Assembly: GCA_019693395.1 (NCBI GenBank)
Contig: JAAMXP010004078.1
Span: 1 to 10,479 of the forward strand
From: Ettlia oleoabundans
Taxonomy: Eukaryota; Chlorophyta; Chlorophyceae; Chlamydomonadales
Direction of reading: 5' to 3'
Length of the DNA: 10,479 nt
The translations under genes and the position numbers were made by a program. The stretch's first letter is position 1. The number at the start of each line of letters is the position of its first letter. Shown here in pieces: positions 1 through 10,479 of this stretch. Below the pieces are notes generated by a model. That model was given only the letters and a program-made list of their open reading frames with translations. It ran no database searches and was not told the origin of the DNA.

Positions 1-54
1 ACCCCGAATGTATTGAGTTAGCTGCAATGCAATGCTGTGTACTGCTGACTGCAG

Positions 55-189
55 ATTGCCTCGGATGTGGTGTTGCAGCCGCTGGGCCGGTTCGCAGACA
101 CTCCTGGGGCAGCGGCAGCATACCCACCCACGCCTGCGGGCAAGCAGGTTGCCGATGAGCTTGAAATGATCAACCTCAAGGTGTGCTGA
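55..189 (+). CDS. Last visible exon of an unrecognised protein gene (5' part outside window)
   Basis: A good 3' splice site (branch-like CTGAC, then GCAG ending at 54) opens a 44-codon frame that ends at a TGA at 187-189. The peptide begins IASDVVLQPLGRFADTP and ends ADELEMINLKVC. It has a Pro/Ala-rich middle and a charged helix-like end, and looks coding. I do not recognise the family. The end is uncertain: AAG at 178-180 is followed by GTGTGCTGA, which could be a 5' splice site instead of codons. The NDUFS6 gene in this window uses the same nine bases as a splice donor after CAG. If spliced, the gene would run on to the right, for example to an acceptor after the CCAG near 510-513. A TGTAA at 464-468 argues for transcript end before that point. 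Exon call moderately sure; stop versus splice unresolved. Confidence 0.55.
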   Translation: MASDVVLQPLGRFADTPGAAAAYPPTPAGKQVADELEMINLKVC

Positions 190-660
190 AGCCATTCCTA
201 GGAGTAGCGCAGGTATTAAAACGCAGCGCCATGCATGACGGATGGTCCATTCATGCAGCTATCAATTTTATAGCAGGTAGTGTAGCAGCTGTACTATCAC
301 TAAGTTAGCTGCTTCTATTCATTGCACATTCTATTATCTTTTGAAGGCATGCTTCCCACTTCTCGACTGTACTCTTTTGTGCCGGCTTCTCTTGGCTGTT
401 CTCTGGCAACTTGTAGCTGCTTTTGCTCATGCTATCACCCCTGTTCATTGAATTTGCACCTGTTGTAACCATACCTGAAAACTAGTGGACGTTTTCACGC
501 CTTCCAAGTCCAGGTGCAAAGATTTGCGGCAGCGCCAGGGCGCCTGCTAGCACCCAGTCAGCATAAGCCGGTTGAGATGGTATCTGGCTGACCATCCCTC
601 CACTCGCTTGACATTGGGGATTGGCCTTCCATTGCAGCTTGGCGTGCCTCCCAGGCCAGC
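190..660. other. Intergenic: 3' UTR of the left gene and promoter/5' UTR of PAT
   Basis: This stretch of 471 bases contains no frame I would call coding. It holds a T-rich segment (about 260-430) and a TGTAA word at 464-468 that fits the poly(A) signal of the left gene. Near the right end is a possible 3' splice site (TTGCAG ending at 637), which would allow an intron in the PAT 5' UTR. The ATG of PAT exon 1 follows at 661. A short open frame after the CCAG near 510 is discussed under the left gene as a weak alternative exon. Confidence 0.5.
464..468 (+). promoter_or_regulatory. Putative TGTAA poly(A) signal of the left gene
   Basis: TGTAA lies about 275 bases after the candidate stop of the left gene. 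This pentamer is the usual poly(A) signal in chlorophyte algae. A five-base word occurs often by chance, so confidence is limited. Confidence 0.4.
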
Positions 661-3449
<2,789 letters not shown>

Positions 3450-3694
3450 CCAATATGTAACGCCTTAGGCAGCACAAACCATTCTGGACAATGGCTGCCG
3501 CGGCTGTCTACCACCCCATTCCTTTTTCCATGAATGCCCTTACTGCTTGTATTGTTTTGCAGTTGAGTGGGTCTTACCGATTGCCTGGCCATCTGTCAAG
3601 AAAGTTTCTTGATAAAGATTTGATGAGAATGATGTGACAACACTGTTGTGAAAAAAGCAAAGAGGTACTCGCGCAAGACCTGCTGGTTGCCATG
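3450..3694. other. Convergent gap between PAT and RBL11
   Basis: Both neighbouring genes end toward this 245-base stretch. It has no coding frame I would trust and is AT-richer than the genes. No minus-strand TGTAA occurs in it for RBL11; the next one on that strand is at 3214-3218, inside the last PAT intron. Confidence 0.5.
3456..3460 (+). promoter_or_regulatory. Putative TGTAA poly(A) signal of PAT
   Basis: TGTAA begins only seven bases after the PAT stop codon. I see no other plus-strand TGTAA before the end of the convergent RBL11 gene at 3695, so the PAT 3' UTR may be very short, or cleavage may use a variant signal further on. Confidence 0.4.
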
Positions 3695-5420
3695 TCACTC
3701 TGCTGGCTCTGGCAAACGCGACAGCAGCAGCACCAGAAGCACTCCGGCTGCCGCTCCAGCCAAGTGCGCGATGTGCCCAACCTGCATACCACCCACGGTC
3801 ATGCCCCCTCCTGCCGCCATTTGCAGCTCACCAAGCACCTGCATTCAGCGGCAGCTGGCATTACTGAATCAAGTCATACTGCGATACATATGGCATTCCA
3901 GAGACAAAGAGCGGTATTGATTGGGCGGTGCTGCTGTGAGCCGGCGCTCAATAGCGCCACTCAGCTGTTCAGCCGTCCACAGCGCCAGGTTGAACCCGCA
4001 CCTGCTGCATTACGAAGCTCCCAAGGATGACCAGTTCAAACAACTTCCGTAGGTTTGGCTTGAATTTGGTGATCACAGCCACCTGCATAAAAGGCAGGGG
4101 ACGCGACGTCACATGTGGAAAGCATTGGAGCCGGTTGTCTAATCCACACCTCTTATAATTGGAGGCGATAATGAAGCGGAACCCCAAACAATATGCTCAA
4201 AGCGAATGGGGTTATGCTGGCTGGCTGCCCGCTCACCATGAACAGCCCAAAGACAGCGCCGGATGCGCCCAGCGAGATGGTGTGGGTGTGGGGCGAGGTC
4301 AAGTAGCTGGCTACCGTGCCGCCCACACCTGCCACTAGGTAAGTCAGGAACACGCCCAAGGCACCCTCCTCCTCTTCCGCCATCCGCCCAAACACAAGGA
4401 GCGCAAAGGCATTTGAGCTGCAAGTTTCCACAATGGGAATAATAGCTCGACACGCTGGCGCTTGCAGAATGAGCAGAGTATTGGCTAGAACACACTGCGT
4501 CGAAGGCATGCAGCAACCACTCCTTCCCAACACCCACCTGAGATGCTGCCAGTTTGCGTGCATGAAGGTAGCCGTGATGAACTGCAAGTAGACGCAAAAC
4601 AAAGACTGGTGCATTCTTCATGACATGCGAAGCGTGCCGACTAGGAGAGAGAACGGCTTAAAATCTTAGGTTGTAAGCAGGCTATTCAGGCATGGCCACA
4701 ACAGTAAGGAGGGTCTGGCACAAAACACGGTTGGCTTGGTTGTGCCAGTCATCATGTCCTTACCTGCCACCATTGGGGCCGCCAGTGACTCAGCGCTAGG
4801 TGTGCCAGAGCAGGCAGGTGCAGCACGTTGTGACCCAAGAACAGGGCAAAATTAATGAGTAGCACCAAGAACACGCCATTTCCCATGCCACTGGTGCTGC
4901 TGGCATTCTGCTGCCGCTGCGGAGGTGCTGGGGCTGCTGCAGGCGGTCGAGAGCATGGGAGTATGGTTCGTCACTTGAATGTGCAGGATAGGCAGGTTGT
5001 TTGCTGCAGCCTTGGAGCATCACAGCATACAAAGATAGATTGGTAAGGCTTCTATACGAAACAGATTAATAGTTGCCTGCATGCATGCAGCCTGCAAAGC
5101 AGAATGCTGGCACCGGCATGTTCCGCATTCAGCTGATCAAACCCTAGTCGAATTTGAGCACCTCGTGTCGGTAGGCCACTGCTGCTGCCATTACTGCTTT
5201 CGTACTTGCTGAGTATGTCAGACACACTACTCAAGTCGTCCTGATTGACTGCATGCACAGTCGAGTGTTGCCTCTCGCGCTGTGACCGCCGCAGCAGAGA
5301 GGCCGAACGTCCCGCGGCAACCGCGGGCAGTGCGCCACCAGTGGCAGCGACCGCTCGTCGCGTGTTGCCCGAACATGTTGGCCTGGTGCTGCTCAATATC
5401 CGTAGGGACAGCAGCTGCAT
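3695..5420 (-). CDS. RBL11: Plastid rhomboid-like intramembrane serine protease, RBL11 type (6 exons, 293 aa)
   Basis: Exons in transcript order: 5420-5162, 4936-4764, 4581-4538, 4417-4237, 4082-4002, 3838-3695; total 294 codons including stop, close to plant RBL11 length. Rhomboids cut membrane proteins within the bilayer; RBL11 relatives sit in the plastid inner envelope. Residues 1-86 are rich in Ser, Arg and Ala like a transit peptide. A first membrane helix spans about 108-126. The rhomboid signature HANWQHLSSN carries H152, H157 and N161, followed by the acidic EEEEG (173-177) typical of plant RBL11. The catalytic serine is S211 in GASGAVFG and the catalytic histidine is H271 in HIAHLAG, so the enzyme should be active. 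Start chosen at 5420; another in-frame ATG lies at 5543 but its extension is less transit-like. The exon 1 donor (GTGCTC) is weak and its position uncertain, and the exon 2 acceptor is a tandem CAGCAG. Confidence 0.93.
4934..4939 (-). other. Tandem (NAGNAG) 3' splice acceptor of RBL11 exon 2
   Basis: Read on the minus strand, the intron ends in CTGCAGCAG. Splicing after the first CAG gives two Ala codons at the junction; splicing after the second removes one Ala codon and keeps frame. The site lies in the low-complexity linker before the first membrane helix, so both forms should work. Confidence 0.5.
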
Positions 5421-5767
5421 GTCAGCGAGGGAGGCTTCCAGATGGCGGCTCCGGAAGGCTGTGCCCAGATAAGGATGCTTGCTGGCGTTGATTGATAAGC
5501 TGATAGTCAATGGAGTGGTTTGTGCGTACCATGGCTTGTTCATTTACAGCGATGAGTTTCGGCGCTGCCAGCCTGGCCACCTCAGCTGAGTGGGCTGGAT
5601 GGGCCAGGCTATGGGGCAACCAGGTGTCATAAATCAAAGCATCAACACTGCCAAAGTGCGATTCCGACACTAACGCAGAAATCAACGCCTCGATCACCAA
5701 TTGCCCACTGCATAGTGCGCTTCTCCACAACTTTTCGCGTATGCCATTGACGTAGATAGACGTGATC
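5421..5767. promoter_or_regulatory. Divergent promoter region between RBL11 and CSN7
   Basis: This 347-base gap separates the start codons of the minus-strand RBL11 and plus-strand CSN7, so it must hold both promoters and 5' UTRs. I see no TATA box I would defend. A minus-strand frame stays open across much of it, but the peptide matches no family I know and extends antisense into CSN7, so I treat it as chance. Confidence 0.6.
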
Positions 5768-7363
5768 ATGTCAGACAACAGCACAAAAACGGAACAGTAC
5801 CTTCTCCTAGCAAAAAACGCCAAGGGCTTGGCGCTGGTCGACCTGATCGAAAAGTGCACGGCTGAGCCGGGCCTCTTTACCTTTGGAGAGATTCTTAGCC
5901 TGCCAGCGGTGCAAGAGGTGCGCCCAGGCAGCGATGGTTTCACCTGCCTGCTTGCCCTCCCACCTGCCTGCCACCCGGCCCACTGCTGGGGCAGCCCCTT
6001 GTTGACACGGTTGCCTGGCTGCAAACCTGCTGCCTTACCATGCACACGGACTGCAGTTGCGAGGCAGCCCGCACGCTGCAGCTTACGAACTGCTACAACT
6101 GTTTGCGTATGGCACTTGGGAAGACTATCGAGGTGGGTGCCAGCAGCGGGAACCTTGGGTGAGACTTGCTGTACTGCAGTGGTCCAGTCCCTAGCTGCCC
6201 TTGCACTGGCTAAGTGCTGGCAGGCTATTTGTCAACCCCACACCCTCCATCACTGTCTCCTGCCTCTGCGGCCATTTTTCCTTACCTTTTCCCTGGTGCT
6301 CCTCATGCAGCCAGCCCCGCGGGCAAGTTCCCGCCATTATTAGAAGCACAGGCACACAAGCTCAAGCTGCTGAGTGTGGTGAGTGCCGCTGATGGTGTGC
6401 GCACACTCAGTTACGATGATCTGCTGCGCCGCTTGGAGCTGCCCAGTGTGCGAGCGCTAGAGGACATCCTCATTGCAGACTGCCTCTACGGTGGCCTGCT
6501 GCGCGGCAAGCTGGATCAGCGCAACAAGTGAGCGACTGATCGGTCAATGTCTGGTGACTGTAGACAAGTTCGTGGCATTGCTGTGTGCTGCAATCTCGCC
6601 CAGTGCAAGCGGTATGAAGACGCTCTGCCTTCTCAAAATCTGAGGGCACTCGGCCACTCGCGCTACCCATGCAACACTTCCCTACACTCCTGTACTGCCT
6701 TGCAGATGCCTTCACGTGGAGGACACGTTCTGTCGCGACGTGCCGCCCGATCATCTGGCGGGTGTGGCAGGAGCGCTAGGTGAGTGGCTGGCTGCCGCCA
6801 ACGATGTGCTGGCGGGCATCGAGCAGCGCATAGACTGGACCACCAGTGCAACGGCGGCAGCGGAGAAGGCCAGGACTGAGGCGCAGCAGGCGGTGGAGGG
6901 CGAGAGGAAAAGCATCCGCACTGCAATTGAGCTGCAGGTGAGGGGGCTCGCCGTGGCTGAGCGTGTCTGTGGAGTGTGTCAGGGTCCTTGTGCAGGGAAG
7001 CTGACGTGCCTGACCTGCGCCTGGCCTGTAAGTCAAGCTCGAATGCTGATTTTTAGGCAGAGGCAGGATGATGAACTTCTGAAGACTCTCCCTTTTACTG
7101 TTGACAGCTGTCGCAGCAGCTGTTGCATTTTTGCTCAAGATCTTTTTTGGTTGTTGGCCATATCTGCTGGCGGCGCTGCTCCATGTGGTTGCAAGCTGTT
7201 GCTGTGATCTTGCTGTCCCCTCGCTGCCGTGGTGCAGGCTCAGGCAGACAGCAGCGGCATGCTGATGGATGAGCAGGAGGGGTTTAGCTTGGCTGACCTA
7301 GCAGAAGCGCAGGACACGCGGCCGGGCCCTGCAGCTGGCAGGCACACCAAGCGGCGAAGGTGA
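5768..7363 (+). CDS. CSN7: COP9 signalosome complex subunit 7 (5 exons, 266 aa)
   Basis: Exons: 5768-5917, 6057-6132, 6311-6527, 6706-6937, 7238-7363; the junctions keep frame throughout. CSN7 is a PCI-domain scaffold subunit of the nuclear COP9 signalosome, which removes NEDD8/RUB from cullin-RING ubiquitin ligases. Family matches in order: LLLAKNAKG (12-20), FTFGEILSLPAVQE (37-50), LLQLFAYGTWEDYR (62-75), HKLKLLSVVS (91-100), the PCI winged-helix part ending GKLDQRNKCLHVEDTFCRDV, then GEWLAAANDVLAGIEQRIDW and a long Glu/Ala/Lys helix as in the CSN7 tail. The last exon is acidic and ends RHTKRRR, resembling the KRRR end of plant CSN7. Start at 5768 is the only ATG fitting the conserved N-terminus. 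Length is usual for the family. The gene shares its promoter region with RBL11 and converges on NDUFS6. Confidence 0.95.
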
Positions 7364-7986
7364 TACCGCCTTTTGCGGGATGGGAGCGCGCGTTCGTGCA
7401 GTGTTCGTGGACACTGATGCTCAATAAAATCGACCAATCAGCAGTATTGCTTCAACCAAGCTGCGACAGCTTGGGTTACAACATCAGCCAGCAATCCTGC
7501 ATGCTGCCTGTAAGTCGGCTGCTGCATCGCCCGGCATGCTGGATAGAATAATGGCATTGTGCACCTCATGCCACGGCTACGCGGCAGGCTTTGTATAAAC
7601 AGCGCAATCGTACAGTGTAACCTTCGCTGTGCTGACATAGGTTTGAGTTGCAGTGCAGGGCCGTTGCAGCCAAGACAGGTGCAAAATATGCAACCTACTG
7701 TCGCAGCGGAGCAGCCACAGAAGCATGCTGGCGACTGTAGGGTTCCCTCGCAATCGCCCACGTTGCTGCCGCCCGCCGAGGCCGGTTGCGTCACTTTGCC
7801 CCACCTCACTTCTGTACGCTGGTGAAACAATGCCACACTGTGTGCTTGGACAACGCTACAGCTATGGCATTTGCTCAATCTCAAAACCTGCTGCCTCAGG
7901 CCTTAGTGGCGCAACTCAGCGCCACAGCTGGTTCACGGTGACTGCCGTTTGCCCAACAGAGAAAGCTGCCCTCTAGCAACGGCAGA
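7364..7986. other. Convergent gap between CSN7 and NDUFS6; no gene seen
   Basis: This stretch of 623 bases lies between two converging stop codons. Several frames are open for 75 to 150 codons, but their peptides are Cys/Arg/Gln-rich with no known motif and look like non-coding frames. Plus-strand TGTAA words at 7509-7513 and 7616-7620 could serve CSN7. A minus-strand TGTAA at 7476-7480 could serve NDUFS6, in which case the two 3' UTRs would overlap. Confidence 0.5.
7423..7428 (+). promoter_or_regulatory. AATAAA word in the CSN7 3' UTR
   Basis: AATAAA lies 60 bases after the CSN7 stop. Chlorophytes mostly use TGTAA, which also occurs further on at 7509-7513 and 7616-7620, so which word is used is open. 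Confidence 0.3.
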
Positions 7987-9108
7987 TCAGTGTGCTCCGC
8001 CGCCCACCCAGTCATCACTATAGTATTTGTTTCCTGTATATTTGCAGACGGCCGGGTTCTCGCGGCTCGTTCCCTGCGGCATGCTCGGACGCGATGGTTG
8101 TGGTCGTCAATTCTCCTTTCCTTGCCGCTCCGTTTCCTTAATGTTTTGTGTTTGTGCTTATCCCAGGAGCAAATGACTTCTTGCGGCAAACAGGTGTCCA
8201 GATGACACGGGAAGATGTGTCTCCTGAGCCGCACAGCCTCATTGCCCCCCTCCCCCCACCCCCACCCCAAACACACACATGCACCCCACCACCACCCACC
8301 TTCAGGTTGATGTATTCAACTGGGCATCCAAGAGCTGGATCATCATCTGCATACGCGTACACACAGTACAGAACAGCATGCGATCAAGGAAGGCACGCTC
8401 GTAAATTTGACTAAAATACAACCATGAGAGGGATCATGAGCGGCTGGCTGCGAAGTGCGAGAGCCAAGTGGGAGTGGGCGAAACGAATTTGGGACTCACA
8501 TCCGTATGAGGCCACCACCAAGCCATGGACCTTGATGGGCTCCGTGCTTTGGATGTACTCCATCGGGCTCTTGTGGTTGCCCTGCAGGCCACTCAGCAGA
8601 TGTTATTTAAAGGGCACCGTTGCTGGTGACTAGAACATTTGGGGAAGCAACAAGGCCACGCAAAATGCAAAACCAGTTCATCGAGATGGTGACCACGGTG
8701 GTTGAGCACACGGAGGGCACGCTCAGCAGCTCGGTGCTAAAACTTGCATGCAGGAGTGGATGAGTGTGATGCTGTGCTAGTATGGTGTGCTGGGCTCTGC
8801 AACGGACAAGCGCCCGGTGCTGGAGCTACGACTTTCATTCACCAGGCTCGTCAGCACACCTGTAGCCACTTCTTGGTGTGGTTGAAGACGCCGTCTCCCA
8901 CCTCTAGTGCGCTGGTGGACCGGAGATCTCCCACAAACGCCTGACCTGGCACCGTGACCGTAATACCGTCATCGCTGGGCTTCGTGGCAGGTGCGACTTG
9001 GCCTGCTGCTTCTGCCGGTGCGACTTCGCCTGCCGCTGCCGCTGCTCCGCGAACCCCCAGGACCCGCAGCCAGGCGGGGCCCTGCGCCGCTAGACGGGTG
9101 CTCAGCAT
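7987..9108 (-). CDS. NDUFS6: Mitochondrial complex I 13 kDa subunit, NDUFS6 type (4 exons, 154 aa)
   Basis: Exons in transcript order: 9108-8860, 8581-8500, 8346-8300, 8073-7987; total 155 codons including stop, all junctions in frame. NDUFS6 is a small matrix-arm subunit near the quinone module that normally binds Zn and is needed for late assembly. Residues 1-16 (MLSTRLAAQGPAWLRV) look like a mitochondrial presequence, followed by an Ala-rich stretch. Family matches: FNHTKKWLQ (75-83), KSPMEYIQSTEPIKVHG (87-103), DPALGCPVEYINL (113-125), NPAVCKY (132-138). The family's Zn ligands are Cys (in ACxG), His (in GHP), and the two Cys of CxYC; here the aligned residues are S108, C118, C136 and T139. 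The usual HHH-type tail is replaced by YYSDDWVGGGAH. The frame is open, splice sites are normal and the core is conserved, so this looks like a functional gene with a changed metal site, not a pseudogene. Whether other green algae share this is not known to me. Confidence 0.92.
8245..8268 (-). other. G-quadruplex motif in NDUFS6 intron 3
   Basis: On the minus strand (the sense strand of NDUFS6) there are four G-runs of 4, 5, 6 and 6 bases separated by single T, T and A bases. Short loops and long runs are the best known predictors of a stable G-quadruplex. The motif begins about 32 bases into the intron, whose 5' end GTGGGTGGTGGTGGGG is itself G-rich, with a short GT repeat between. The plus strand could form a C-rich i-motif. 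Confidence 0.75.
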
Positions 9109-9434
9109 GCCGAACTGGGCTGATCCCGCCTTACCGTGCCCCGGCCAGCACGAGCGAGGTGAAGGGAGGCGCAGCAGTTGTTGCAGACGCTGTTTACAGT
9201 CCCTTTTACACCCTGGACAGGGATGAGGAGGTCAGTTCGGCAGGCAAGCAATATGAAGGAGCTCAGGGTTCTTAGAGGGGATGCTGCGTTCGTGCTATGC
9301 TTCTTGGGGAGCCTTGGGGCTGCAGCCGCTTTCGGCTAAACCGGTCGCATCTCGCCAATTTACCGATTGAGCTGCGGCCGTGATGATTCTCTGCTAGCGA
9401 TCCTTGTGCGCGCTTTGGCAGCGCCAGAGGAAGC
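9109..9434. promoter_or_regulatory. Divergent promoter region between NDUFS6 and LEO1
   Basis: This 326-base gap separates the start codons of the two oppositely directed genes and should hold both promoters. About 9320-9380 contains several short inverted repeats (for example GCCGC 9325-9329 with GCGGC 9374-9378, and CGGT 9342-9345 with ACCG 9362-9365). I see no clear TATA box and no coding frame I would call. Confidence 0.6.
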
Positions 9435-10420
9435 ATGGACGATCAAGTGAAGGATTTGTTCGGCACCGATAGTGAAGAAGAAGTTCCACCGGGCGGGGAG
9501 GCGCAGGCTGGGGGTGATGAACAACAAGCAGCGCAACAGCAGGACGCCCGGGAAGCAGCAGCCAACCTGTTTGGCAGCTCAGATGAGGACGATGAGCCAG
9601 CTGCACCCAGCCATCCCGTCACGCAGGCCTTGGGGGACGACGAGGACGAGTACCCCGCCAGGTGCGGCCGCCAACTTTGCCCTCTTGGGCGCTGCCCCTT
9701 CACCGTGCCATTCGCTTAGCGAAGCATGAACACGAGAACATTGTAGCTCACAACGTTGACCACACCCCTATGCGCCGCATGTAGAAGCCCGAGCCCAGTG
9801 GCGGTGCGTGGGCCCCCTGTGTACGTGGATCAAGAGACGTACGATGTGCAGCCGCAGGACAGCCTGCGCCTGGTGAAGCTGCCCAACATTCTGGGTGTTG
9901 AAGCGCGGCCCTTTGACCCAGAGACGTTTGACGCAGGTGCTGAGGTGGAGATAGATGAGCGCGGCTTCAAGCGTGTGCGCCTCAGAGACCTAAACTGCAT
10001 CAGGCAGGTGGCAGAGGTGCTGTGTAATGGTCATGCCGGGTAGTGCGGAAATTGCTGTGAGAGGCTGGCAACAATGCAGGAATCATAGCTTGTGACATTA
10101 GGTGGCGTCCGCTCTGTTTGGGTAAGTTGACTGCTGTGCCTTGCTGGCAGCGCATTTGACCATCAGCATGCTGCACTGAGCGTAGATCTGACTGATGCCA
10201 GCCACATGGCACTGCCTGACATGGGGTCTTGCCGACACATTTCTTTCATTGCAGACACCTTTTCTTCCATTCATGTCACTGGCTGCAGGTGGCGCTGGGC
10301 GGTGGATGAGGAGGGCAACCAGGTGCGGGAGAGCAACGCGCGCTTTGTGCGCTGGAGCGACGGCAGCCTGCAGCTCATGGTGGGAGATGAGGTGCTGGAC
10401 GTGAAGGACATAGACATCAC
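9435..10420 (+). CDS. LEO1: RNA polymerase-associated protein LEO1/VIP4, PAF1 complex (partial, 3' end outside window)
   Basis: Visible exons: 9435-9661, 9785-10003, 10289-10420, ending at a GTGAGT donor at 10421; later exons lie past the window. LEO1 is a PAF1-complex subunit that travels with RNA polymerase II and supports elongation and histone modification in the nucleus. Residues 1-75 are acidic and low in complexity with two LFG-type acidic motifs ([22 protein letters not shown]), as in LEO1/VIP4. The Leo1 domain follows: [19 protein letters not shown] (106-124), [14 protein letters not shown] (139-152), then [16 protein letters not shown] (163-178), identical over this run to Arabidopsis VIP4 as I recall it, and VGDEVLDV (180-187). 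Joining exons 2 and 3 in the conserved NxIRWR motif requires a GC donor at 10004. The exon 2 acceptor (TGTAG ending 9784) has a poor pyrimidine tract but fits phase. Family call sure; the exon 1/2 junction is the weakest point. Confidence 0.94.
10004..10288 (+). other. GC-AG intron of LEO1 (intron 2)
   Basis: Exon 2 ends ATCAG and the intron begins GCAGGT, close to the known GC-AG donor consensus AG/GCAAGT. The acceptor is CTGCAG. The join gives an AGG Arg codon followed by TGG Trp, restoring the conserved NxIRWR motif. The GT five bases downstream (CAG/GTGGCA) would be phase 0 and gives a stop soon after the same acceptor. Confidence 0.75.
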
Positions 10421-10479
10421 GTGAGTGCCTCACTGAACTCTGCGTAGTTCAACTCAGGGATGCTTGCACATGGGTGGTG

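Noticed and set aside
5422..6045. 207-codon open frame on the minus strand over the RBL11/CSN7 promoter and CSN7 exon 1
   Set aside because: It runs antisense to a securely identified CSN7 exon, its peptide matches no family I know, and its part within the gap has no supporting splice or start signals.
7065..7090. C/D-box snoRNA in CSN7 intron 4 (ATGATGA followed by CTGA)
   Set aside because: The CTGA follows the ATGATGA by only a few bases, too close for a guide, and I find no flanking terminal stem.
7438..7884. 148-codon minus-strand frame between CSN7 and NDUFS6
   Set aside because: Cys-rich, low-information peptide with no motif; overlapping frames on both strands are equally open, as expected of GC-rich non-coding sequence.
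8640..8750. Possible extra exon of NDUFS6 (a hydrophobic frame after a TTTTAG acceptor)
   Set aside because: Homology runs directly from FNHTKKWLQ at the end of exon 1 to KSPMEYI in the exon at 8500-8581 with family spacing, leaving no room for an insert.
7987..9108. NDUFS6 as a pseudogene because of missing zinc ligands
   Set aside because: All exons are in frame, splice sites are normal, the rest of the conserved core is kept, and no premature stop occurs.
9320..9380. tRNA gene on the minus strand
   Set aside because: There is a D-arm-like string but no T-arm with a GGTTCRANNCC core, no seven-pair acceptor stem and no sensible anticodon arm at the right spacing.

Overview
The window is nuclear DNA of a green alga (Chlorophyta, most likely a trebouxiophyte-type unicell). 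The evidence is compact genes broken by many short introns (about 107 to 302 bases), 5' splice sites mostly of the form GTGNGN, 3' splice sites mostly YYGCAG, plastid-targeted proteins of plant type, and TGTAA words after genes, which is the usual chlorophyte poly(A) signal. GC content is somewhat above half by eye. I see no mobile element, CRISPR array, rRNA or convincing tRNA. All exon models below were built by hand from reading frames, splice sites and remembered family sequence; every internal junction except the weakest ones keeps frame.

Layout from left to right. 1-189: last visible exon of an unrecognised plus-strand gene. 661-3449 (+): eight-exon prokaryotic-type aspartate/prephenate aminotransferase (PAT), with a short plastid-targeting first exon, acting in plastid arogenate/Phe/Tyr synthesis. 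3695-5420 (-): six-exon plastid rhomboid-like intramembrane protease of the RBL11 type, with an intact Ser-His dyad. 5768-7363 (+): five-exon COP9 signalosome subunit 7 (CSN7). 7987-9108 (-): four-exon NDUFS6-type 13 kDa subunit of mitochondrial complex I. 9435 to past the right edge (+): LEO1/VIP4 subunit of the PAF1 transcription elongation complex, three exons visible.

After the leading plus-strand pair, the genes alternate in direction. That gives two convergent gaps (3450-3694 and 7364-7986) and two short divergent gaps (5421-5767 and 9109-9434) that probably act as shared promoters. The genes serve different compartments (plastid, nucleus, mitochondrion) and do not form a pathway; this is ordinary housekeeping gene space.

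The observations most worth a second look are: the NDUFS6 protein, where three of the four positions that bind zinc in animal and plant homologues carry other residues; a GC-AG intron inside the conserved Leo1 domain; and a very strong G-quadruplex motif (four G-runs of 4 to 6 with one-base loops) in the NDUFS6 pre-mRNA just after a 5' splice site. I found no evidence of a wholly new biological system here.
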